Assembly: GCA_003523545.1 (NCBI GenBank)
Contig: DQAM01000066.1
Span: 4,191-16,245 of the forward strand
Direction: 5' to 3'
DNA: 12,055 bases
Origin: Dysgonomonas sp.
GTDB lineage: Bacteria > Bacteroidota > Bacteroidia > Bacteroidales > Dysgonomonadaceae
Part shown: in pieces, positions 5,693-12,055 of the stretch
Layout of the letters: each line of letters opens with the position of its first letter
Numbering within the stretch: position 1 is the first letter of the stretch
The notes under the pieces: model-generated
The model's database searches: none
Told to the model about the DNA's origin: nothing
Seen by the model: the letters and a program-made list of their open reading frames with translations, nothing else
Translations under genes and position numbers: made by a program

Positions 5693-7111
5693 TTATTCTA
5701 CACCACCACCCAAAGCCCTGTATAAATTAACTGTAGCCTGTAGTTGCTGCAACTTGTCGCTCACTTGATTTAATTGAGCTTGCAGAAGGCCCTGTTCAGC
5801 TTGAAGTACTTCTGTATAATTAGCTTCGCCTGCTTTCAACAATTCCTGTGTAAAGAACACGGCTGTACTGAGTGAATTCACCTGTCTCTGACGGTCATCA
5901 TTCTTCCTTAACGAAGACTCGTAAGTACTCATGATGTTGGAAACTTCGGTTCCGGCACTTAATACTGCTTTTTCGAAAGATAGCAGCGCTTCTTCCTGCT
6001 GAGCCTTACGGATTTTTAGCTGTCCGGTAAGTTGTTTCTTGGCAAAGATAGGCTGGGTAATACCTCCGATTATATTAGCAAAAATGTTTTCAGGCTTGAA
6101 AAATTGCGCCAGGGTATTTTGAGTTCCAAATCCTATCATAGAGCCTGTACTCAATGTTAGAGAAGGATAGAAACTTGCCTGGGCAGCATTCGTAAGCTCA
6201 AAAGCACTTCTGAAACTTAATTCTGCCTGCTGGACATCAGGACGTAGTGCCAACATCTGCATTGGAATACCGACTTTCATTTCGAGAGGTACATATTGGC
6301 TCGATATATCCGAACGTACAATACTTCCCGGTTTACGTCCTAATAACTGGCAGATAGAATTTTCCATTTGCACAATCTGGTTTTCAAGGTCAGGAACTGT
6401 TGCCTGAGTTCCATACAATAAGCCTCTACTTTGTTCTACCGCTGCACCGTTGAGGTTTCCCGCTTCTTTCAAGGCTTCCATCGTTTCAGCACTTTCTCTT
6501 AATAATTCTATTGTTTCTTTCGTAATTCTCAATTGCTCGTCGAGAGCAAGCAATGAGTAATAAGAAGTTGCTATATTTGATATTAAGGAAGTCTGAATCA
6601 GATTCCTGTAAGCATGTGAAGAAAGAAACTGGGCATAAGACGCGCGTGATTCCCGGTTTAATCTTCCCCATAGGTCTGCTTCCCACGATACGGCAATTCC
6701 CAGGCTGTAACTAGTATTATGATATCCCAGCACGTCTTTATCTGTGCCTGTCACTGGATTTATACTACTTCGGTTTTGTTGAACGTTACCCGCCAGAGCA
6801 ACCGTGGGGAAATAAGCGGCACGAGCCATTCCCAGGCTTGCTTCCGCCTGTTTGATACGCGTGAAAGCAATTTGAAGGTCGAAATTATTTTCCAGTCCTT
6901 CTTCTATCAGAGCCTGTAAAATAGGGTCTTTGAAATATTCCCGCCAGGGTATATTGGCAATAGTTGTAGTATCTGTCGGATTCTCTCCCCGGTACAAATC
7001 CTGCGAGTCGTATTCAGGAGATTGGTATTTATTTACTACCTGGCAGGATGACAATCCTATTGAGGCTATCAGCCCCAATAGAATTACACCTTTAATATAT
7101 TTGTTATTCAT
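5693..7111 (-). CDS. TolC-family outer-membrane efflux lipoprotein (NodT/OprM-like)
   Basis: This is the outer-membrane channel of the tripartite pump, forming the duct through outer membrane and periplasm. The 472-residue precursor starts with a lipoprotein signal ending IGLSSC, with Cys23 as the lipidated residue, as in OprM and other NodT-type factors. PWREYFKDPILQALIEEGL (55-73) and ARAAYFPTVAL (97-107) mark the first outer-membrane efflux repeat. A second copy begins near residue 285 with LRPDVQQAELSFRSAFE and AAQASFYPSLTLS. Length is normal for the family. It is the last gene of the operon, 23 bases after the RND gene, and a hairpin lies 24 bases past its stop. Confidence 0.95.
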   Translation of the reverse strand: MNNKYIKGVILLGLIASIGLSSCQVVNKYQSPEYDSQDLYRGENPTDTTTIANIPWREYFKDPILQALIEEGLENNFDLQIAFTRIKQAEASLGMARAAYFPTVALAGNVQQNRSSINPVTGTDKDVLGYHNTSYSLGIAVSWEADLWGRLNRESRASYAQFLSSHAYRNLIQTSLISNIATSYYSLLALDEQLRITKETIELLRESAETMEALKEAGNLNGAAVEQSRGLLYGTQATVPDLENQIVQMENSICQLLGRKPGSIVRSDISSQYVPLEMKVGIPMQMLALRPDVQQAELSFRSAFELTNAAQASFYPSLTLSTGSMIGFGTQNTLAQFFKPENIFANIIGGITQPIFAKKQLTGQLKIRKAQQEEALLSFEKAVLSAGTEVSNIMSTYESSLRKNDDRQRQVNSLSTAVFFTQELLKAGEANYTEVLQAEQGLLQAQLNQVSDKLQQLQATVNLYRALGGGVE

Positions 7112-7134
7112 ATTTTTACCTTGATATATTATTA

Positions 7135-10100
7135 TTACTCCCTGTCCCTCACGGTAGAATTAATAGCAGACGATTTACTGAATTTCTCCTGCAGATTCTG
7201 GAATATGATGAATAGAGATGGAATAACCAGTACTCCGATCATTGTACCTATAAGCATACCGCCGATAGCACTGATACCGATAGAGCGGTTACCAATAGCG
7301 CCTGCACCTGATGCGAACATCAGAGGAAGAAGTCCGGCAATAAATGCGAAGGACGTCATCAGGATTGGGCGGAGACGCGCTACAGCCCCGTTAACTGCTG
7401 CTTCAACAATGCTTTGTCCCTGCTGTCTACGCTGAATAGCATATTCAACAATAAGTATGGCATTCTTGGCGAGAAGCCCGATCAACATGATCATCGATAT
7501 CTGCACATATATATTGTTTACGATACCCGTATTCAAACCAAACAATCCTACTGCAATGAATATAAATACCCCGGCAAGACCGACAGGTAAAGAAAGGAGT
7601 ACCGCAAGTGGAAGGATATAACTTTCGTAAAGTGCTGCCAGAAGCAGGTAAACGAATATCAGACAGATACCGAATATCAGCATATTCTGACTGCTGGCTG
7701 TCGCTTCCTCACGGGTCATTCCCGAATACTCGAAACTATATCCGGCCGGAAGGGTTTCTCTGATCTCTTCCATAATATTGATCACATCCCCTGTACTGGA
7801 ACCGTTCATATAGTTGGGAATGATTGTCAGGTCCATCGATGTAAACATATTGAAACGATCTAAAGACTGTGGAGCAGTTTCATCCTTTATGGTCAGGAAC
7901 TCGGTTATAGGTGCCATCTCTCCGGAAGCAGTCTGAACGAATATACCATCCATGTCTTCCAGTTTGGTACGGTATTCCGGTTTAGCCTGAACCATTACCC
8001 TGAACTGTTTACCATACAGGTTGAAGTTCGAAGCATATATACTACCTACATAGGCTTGTATGGTAGTCATTACCTGGCTCAGCGTCAATCCTGCTTCTTT
8101 GATTTTCGGCACATTTGCCTCTATCACTTTCTGCGGGAAATTCGGGTTGAAGTTGGTCATAGCCATCATTACCTGGTTGCGGCTTTCGAGGTCGTCTACA
8201 ATTCCGCGTGTAAGGTCATAGAAAGTATTGATGTCGCCTCCCATACGGTCCTGCAACTGTACCGAAACTCCTGCTCCCAGTCCGAAACCTTGAAGAGTCG
8301 GTGTTGCCATGAAGAAGAATTCGGCATTTTTTATTTCTTTTGTCCTTTCGGTAAGTATGGCGGATACTTCGTTTGTCGATAAATCGCGGTCGTTCCATGG
8401 ATCCATCTTGAGGATCATAGTAGCATAAGAACTTCCTAGTCCGCTCATGAAGTTAACCCCGGTAATATTTACAACGTTTGCTACCCCGTCTATACCTCTG
8501 GCTATTTCTACTACTTGTGTAGTTACGCTGTCGGTACGCTCTAAAGAAGAACCCGGAGGCAAAGTTATAAAGGCCATTACGCCACCGCTATCCTCGTTAG
8601 GAACGAATCCGGTAGGAATTATTTTCATCAATCCGAACAATATAACTGAGGCAACAGCTATAATCGCGACTGTTATCCAGCGGTGGCCTCTTTTTCCTAA
8701 GAAATGAAGAGAGGATTTATATTTCTGCGTTGCGGCATTAAAGGCTATATTGAAAGAATAATAGAATCTTTTCAGAAAGTTTTTCTTCTTGCCTTTCTCG
8801 TCCTCGCTATGTCCTTTCAGGAATAGCGCACAAAGAGCCGGGCTCAAAGTTAATGCGTTTACAGCAGAGATCAGGATGGATATAGCCAGTGTAAGACCGA
8901 ACTGCTGGAAGAATATACCTGTTGTACCTCCGATAAAACTTACCGGAATAAATACAGCAGACATCACCAGGGTTATAGATACGATAGCAGGTGCGATCTC
9001 TTTCATTGCGACAAGTGTCGCCTTTCTAGGGTCTTTTTCCCCGGCATCGAGCTGTGCATGGACAGCCTCGACGACGACTATGGCGTCATCGACCACAATA
9101 CCGATAGCAAGTACAAGGGCGAAAAGTGTCAACAAGTTGATCGAGAAGCCAAATATCTGCAGGAAGAAGAAAGTACCGATGATAGCTACCGGAACTGCTA
9201 TAGCCGGTATAATGGTTGATCGTATATCCTGAAGGAATATAAATACTACAAAGAATACGAGGACAAAAGCTTCAAGCAGTGTTGTAACTACCTTATTGAT
9301 GGAGGCATCCAAGAATTCGCTGGAGTCCATCAGGTACGTAACCTTTATGGCTTCGGGCATGGTCTTTTGTGCTTCGGCGATTACAGCTTTCACGTCACTG
9401 ATTACCTGTTGAGCATTGGAACCGGCCGTCTGGTTGATCGAGATGAAGACAGATTCTTCTTCTCCGTTCAGCTTTGATTCTACACTGTAAAAGAGTGCGT
9501 CTAGTTCCACGTCTGCCACGTCTCTTACACGAAGGAGCTGTCCATCGATAGAGCGTATGATGATATTGCCGAATTCTTCGGCTGTTTTTAACCGTCCGGT
9601 ATATTTCAACGTATACTGGAAAGTCTGGTCACTGTTTTGTCCTAATTCTCCCGGAGCCGCTTCGATATTCTGGTCTTGTAAAGCTCCCAGCACTTCCTGC
9701 GGAGTTATCCTGTATGAAGCCATTATATCCGGTTTCAGCCAAATACGCATGGAGTAGTCCTTTGCACCGTTTACGCTGGCATCTCCCACACCGTATACAC
9801 GCTTTATCTGTGGAAGGATATTGATGTTGGCGTAGTTTTGCAGAAACTTACCATCATATTCGGGGTCTTTGGTCGATAGAGTCAAACCTAATATAGTACT
9901 GGTTTGCTGTTTACGTACCGTAACACCGGTTTGTACTACTTCCTGAGGCAGCAGGGGGGTTGCCCGCGATGCCAGGTTCTGTACGTTTACGGCTGCAATA
10001 TCAGGATTTATACCTTGGCGGAAAAATATCTGAATCGTCCCGATACCATTGTTCATGGCCGAAGAAGTCATGTATGTCATACCTTCTACTCCATTAATCT

Positions 10101-10302
10101 GCTCCTCGAGCGGAATGATAACACTGTTCATCACCACTTCGGCATTAGCTCCCGGGTATTGTGCCTGCACATTTACCGTAGGCGGAGCAATATCGGGATA
10201 TTGTTCGACCGGTAGTGTTACCAGACCGATTATCCCCAACACCACGATGATAACCGATATCACAGTAGATAATACGGGTCTGTCTATAAATGTTTTTAAC
10301 AT
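7135..10302 (-). CDS. RND multidrug efflux pump (HAE1/AcrB-like inner-membrane transporter)
   Basis: This is the proton-driven inner-membrane pump of the system, expected to work as a trimer and export hydrophobic or amphiphilic compounds. At 1055 residues it matches the AcrB/MexB family length. It opens with FIDRPVLSTVISVIIVVLG and has the duplicated layout of a membrane helix, large periplasmic loop (about 35-335) and five helices, then a second half from about 540. The proton-relay residues are in place: Asp405 and Asp406 in GIVVDDAIVVVEAV (helix 4), Lys946 in GLLAKNAILIVEYA (helix 10) and Arg978 in RLRPILMTS. It looks intact, with no frameshift. It is preceded by the adaptor gene with a 34-base gap and followed by the outer-membrane factor. 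Substrates cannot be predicted. Confidence 0.97.
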   Translation of the reverse strand: MLKTFIDRPVLSTVISVIIVVLGIIGLVTLPVEQYPDIAPPTVNVQAQYPGANAEVVMNSVIIPLEEQINGVEGMTYMTSSAMNNGIGTIQIFFRQGINPDIAAVNVQNLASRATPLLPQEVVQTGVTVRKQQTSTILGLTLSTKDPEYDGKFLQNYANINILPQIKRVYGVGDASVNGAKDYSMRIWLKPDIMASYRITPQEVLGALQDQNIEAAPGELGQNSDQTFQYTLKYTGRLKTAEEFGNIIIRSIDGQLLRVRDVADVELDALFYSVESKLNGEEESVFISINQTAGSNAQQVISDVKAVIAEAQKTMPEAIKVTYLMDSSEFLDASINKVVTTLLEAFVLVFFVVFIFLQDIRSTIIPAIAVPVAIIGTFFFLQIFGFSINLLTLFALVLAIGIVVDDAIVVVEAVHAQLDAGEKDPRKATLVAMKEIAPAIVSITLVMSAVFIPVSFIGGTTGIFFQQFGLTLAISILISAVNALTLSPALCALFLKGHSEDEKGKKKNFLKRFYYSFNIAFNAATQKYKSSLHFLGKRGHRWITVAIIAVASVILFGLMKIIPTGFVPNEDSGGVMAFITLPPGSSLERTDSVTTQVVEIARGIDGVANVVNITGVNFMSGLGSSYATMILKMDPWNDRDLSTNEVSAILTERTKEIKNAEFFFMATPTLQGFGLGAGVSVQLQDRMGGDINTFYDLTRGIVDDLESRNQVMMAMTNFNPNFPQKVIEANVPKIKEAGLTLSQVMTTIQAYVGSIYASNFNLYGKQFRVMVQAKPEYRTKLEDMDGIFVQTASGEMAPITEFLTIKDETAPQSLDRFNMFTSMDLTIIPNYMNGSSTGDVINIMEEIRETLPAGYSFEYSGMTREEATASSQNMLIFGICLIFVYLLLAALYESYILPLAVLLSLPVGLAGVFIFIAVGLFGLNTGIVNNIYVQISMIMLIGLLAKNAILIVEYAIQRRQQGQSIVEAAVNGAVARLRPILMTSFAFIAGLLPLMFASGAGAIGNRSIGISAIGGMLIGTMIGVLVIPSLFIIFQNLQEKFSKSSAINSTVRDRE

Positions 10303-10336
10303 TGCGTTTTGTTTCTTTTAATTTTTGAATCCGAAA

Positions 10337-11443
10337 TTATTGAACTCTGATTTTCCTACCGTTCGATAAAGAGATAAGATTATCGGTTACGATACGGTCT
10401 CCATCGGAAAGTCCTGTTGTTACTGCATATTCTTTACCTCCCGGCATGGGTAGTACAGAAATGATAGTATTTACTACAGAGTCTCCTTGTACTTTATATA
10501 CAAGTACTTTATCCTGTTGTTGGAAAGTCGCTTTCTGAGGTATGACGAACACATTTTCTACCGTTCTCGGTATGGTGATGGTACCGCTCGCACCGCTCTT
10601 CAATATTCCGTTAGGATTTGGAAATACAGCTCTCATGTTTACCGAACCTGTATTTATGTCTACTACCCCCGATATAGTTTCTACTTTTCCTTTTTCGGGA
10701 TATACCATACCTCCGTTCAGGGTAAGGGTTACTTCAGGGATATTTTTTATTTTTTCGGCCTGGGTATTTCCTTCTAATGTGCCAAGCAGGTCCATCAATG
10801 CTTTTTCATTGAGAGAGAAGTTAGCAAACACGTTTCCTATGCTGGATACTGTAGTCAGTACTACTGCGCTGTTCACCAGGTTTCCCTGACGCAGGTTTAT
10901 CTTACCTACCACTCCGTTGACAGGGCTGGTAACATCTGTCCAGCTAAGTTGTGCTCTGGCATTCTTGAGCTGTGCCTCTGATTGCTGAAGAGCAGCCCTG
11001 GCCTGATCCAGTACATTGCGCAGCGTTCTGATCTGCACTTCGCTGATTATCTCCCTTTCGGCCAGCGGAGTCATCCTGTCGACATTTGTCTGGGCTGTGT
11101 TCACTTGTGCCTGTGCACTGTTGACAGCGGCTTCGGCGGTTGTAACAGCCTGTTGTGCGATTGGAGAATCTATTCTGAACAGACTCTGTCCTTTTCTCAC
11201 CACGGCACCTTCATCCACATATACGTCGACAATCCAGCCATCGATACGCGGCTTAATTTCAACATCTTCCGTACCTCTTATAGTTACCGGGAATGTAGTC
11301 TCGAGAGTTGCGTCCCGTCTACTTATAACCTCGGTGGGATATACATCAGGCTGCTGCACCTTCTGTTCGTTGTTATTATTATTCCCGCATGAGGCTAACA
11401 ATATAACCGATAAAATCGTTAAGCTAGTCTTCTTCATACACAT
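10337..11443 (-). CDS. RND efflux periplasmic adaptor (membrane fusion protein), lipoprotein
   Basis: This periplasmic adaptor links the RND pump to the outer-membrane channel. The 368-residue frame begins MCMKKTSLTI. The second Met (ATG at 11437) may be the true start, as it gives a cleaner signal peptide. The lipobox LLASC places the lipidated Cys at residue 19, or 17 from Met3, followed by a short Asn run. The lipoyl half-motifs at 61-92 (VEIKPRIDGWIVDVYVDEG) and 170-203 (TDVTSPVNGVVGKINLRQG) flank an Ala/Gln-rich coiled-coil hairpin (about 94-166). A beta-barrel domain (about 204-290) and membrane-proximal domain (about 292-368) follow. Spacing of 37 bases from marR and 34 to the pump supports one operon. 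Confidence 0.95.
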   Translation of the reverse strand: MCMKKTSLTILSVILLASCGNNNNNEQKVQQPDVYPTEVISRRDATLETTFPVTIRGTEDVEIKPRIDGWIVDVYVDEGAVVRKGQSLFRIDSPIAQQAVTTAEAAVNSAQAQVNTAQTNVDRMTPLAEREIISEVQIRTLRNVLDQARAALQQSEAQLKNARAQLSWTDVTSPVNGVVGKINLRQGNLVNSAVVLTTVSSIGNVFANFSLNEKALMDLLGTLEGNTQAEKIKNIPEVTLTLNGGMVYPEKGKVETISGVVDINTGSVNMRAVFPNPNGILKSGASGTITIPRTVENVFVIPQKATFQQQDKVLVYKVQGDSVVNTIISVLPMPGGKEYAVTTGLSDGDRIVTDNLISLSNGRKIRVQ

Positions 11444-11480
11444 ACCTAAATTAATTTATTTTTAAAGTTTTGATTATTTT

Positions 11481-11936
11481 CTATTTTCTTTGTTCATTTA
11501 ATTCATCCAGCAAGATACATAGCTGCGTTCGCAAGGCTTTCGTATCTATATTCCGGTAAAGTTGCTGGTGCTCTTTTTTGACTTTTTTGACTGCCTTCTC
11601 AAATAATTCCTGTCCTGCTTCTGTCAGTTCCACGACTCTCGCCCTGGTATCCGTTTCACTTTCCTTCCGGGTTATGAGTCCTTTTTTCTGCAGATTTCGG
11701 ATAATGGTTGAGACAGTCATCGGGTCAATATCTGTATCCTGGGATAAAAGTATCTGGGTGACCTCGTTCCGGTCATTTTTCCTTTTATATATAGCTCCCA
11801 TTACTTCCATTTGAGAAGCGGTGATTCCATATTCATCCAAAATACGATGTTTTCCGCGTTGCCAAAACTTCATTATTTTCCATATCAAATACCCGATATC
11901 GTCTTCATTATCAATTTGTTTCTTCGTTTCTAACAT
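11481..11936 (-). CDS. MarR-family transcriptional regulator of the efflux operon
   Basis: The 151-residue protein is a winged-helix MarR-family regulator, typically a dimer that represses its own operon and lets go when it binds a small ligand. Helix 2 region LDEYGITASQMEVMGAIY (33-50) leads to VTQILLSQDTDIDPMTVSTIIRNLQKKGLI (59-88), which contains the recognition helix. The wing is TRKESETDTRARVVELTEAG (89-108), with the usual Asp/Arg pattern. The N- and C-terminal helices should form the dimer interface. It is the first gene of the efflux operon, and palindromes overlap its own candidate promoter, so autoregulation is likely. The ligand is unknown. Confidence 0.93.
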   Translation of the reverse strand: MLETKKQIDNEDDIGYLIWKIMKFWQRGKHRILDEYGITASQMEVMGAIYKRKNDRNEVTQILLSQDTDIDPMTVSTIIRNLQKKGLITRKESETDTRARVVELTEAGQELFEKAVKKVKKEHQQLYRNIDTKALRTQLCILLDELNEQRK

Positions 11937-11959
11937 CTATTAAATCTTGAAAATTCCGA

Positions 11960-11967
11960 CAAATATA
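11960..11967 (-). promoter_or_regulatory. Candidate -7 box of the marR-efflux operon
   Basis: On the minus strand 11967 to 11960 reads TATATTTG, a match to TAnnTTTG. The leader to the ATG at 11936 would be short, under 20 bases. No consensus -33 is visible 19-21 bp upstream. That position holds the palindrome at 11987-11996. Confidence 0.5.
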
Positions 11968-11996
11968 GTATGTATACTTACTATATGTATGCATAC
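11967..11996. promoter_or_regulatory. Candidate MarR operators overlapping the promoter
   Basis: AGTATGTATACTTACT (11967-11982) is a 16-base palindrome with a single mismatched pair. GTATGCATAC (11987-11996) is a perfect 10-base palindrome. Both contain TATGTAT, repeated at a 15-base offset. They fill the spacer and -33 position of the candidate promoter, which is where an autorepressor would block transcription. The region is AT-rich, so part of the symmetry could be chance. Confidence 0.5.
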
Positions 11997-12004
11997 AGAG
12001 CGGT

Positions 12005-12012
12005 TAATTTTG
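12005..12012 (+). promoter_or_regulatory. Candidate -7 box reading out of the window
   Basis: TAATTTTG fits TAnnTTTG on the plus strand and lies just beyond the MarR palindromes. It could drive a divergent gene beyond the right edge. No -33 element is seen and no coding start occurs before the window ends. Confidence 0.22.
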
Positions 12013-12055
12013 ATTATATACGGAATTTTAACGAATTTTACAAAAGAACTGTCTG

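Noticed and set aside
12012..12044. TATAAT-like sequence with TTTG upstream on the minus strand, possible second marR promoter
   Set aside because: It lacks the TTTG part of the Bacteroidetes -7 box and would lie upstream of the better-placed TATATTTG box.
1..12055. CRISPR arrays, tRNA or rRNA genes, insertion sequences, prophage or defence genes
   Set aside because: I saw no regularly spaced repeats, no cloverleaf with a CCA-like end, no transposase or integrase motifs, and no defence-family motifs in the translated frames.

Overview
The window looks like a chromosomal segment of a Bacteroidetes bacterium, most likely Bacteroidales. The evidence is the low GC content, A-rich leaders without clear Shine-Dalgarno sequences, several candidate -7 boxes of the Bacteroidetes type TAnnTTTG, a gldD-type lipoprotein next to ssb, a Bacteroidetes-style ExbD, and lipoprotein signal peptides ending in short Ser/Ala-Cys lipoboxes. 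The genus cannot be fixed from the sequence alone.

Layout. At 1-823 (minus) a helix-turn-helix protein is cut by the left edge. Divergent from it, on the plus strand, lie a minimal MscS-type channel (1001-1522), ssb (1589-2062) with its own terminator (2080-2120), and gldD, whose real start is probably 2126 and not 2069. A lone exbD (2800-3441, minus) converges on gldD. A 368-base gene-free stretch (3442-3809) holds several perfect short inverted repeats, a candidate promoter with a palindrome inside its spacer, and a possible 11-codon leader ORF. It precedes a 593-residue carboxyltransferase-plus-biotinyl-fold protein (3810-5591) that ends at a perfect 14-bp terminator hairpin. The right half (5693-11936, minus) is a four-gene tripartite efflux operon transcribed in the order marR, membrane fusion protein, RND pump, outer-membrane factor. 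A palindrome overlaps its candidate promoter.

How the genes work together. The efflux genes should form one inner-membrane pump, periplasmic adaptor and outer-membrane channel complex under a local MarR-type regulator. The left half is mixed housekeeping: DNA binding (ssb), envelope functions (MscS-like, GldD, ExbD) and central carboxylate metabolism.

Novelty. I see no mobile element, CRISPR array, tRNA, rRNA or clearly new multigene system. The most interesting observation is that the carboxyltransferase keeps the metal-binding residues, but its biotinyl domain has Tyr where the biotin-accepting Lys should be, and several catalytic-motif positions also differ. The other points are smaller: a start codon that a default caller would misplace inside a terminator, absence of gldE between ssb and gldD, an exbD without exbB, and candidate operators.
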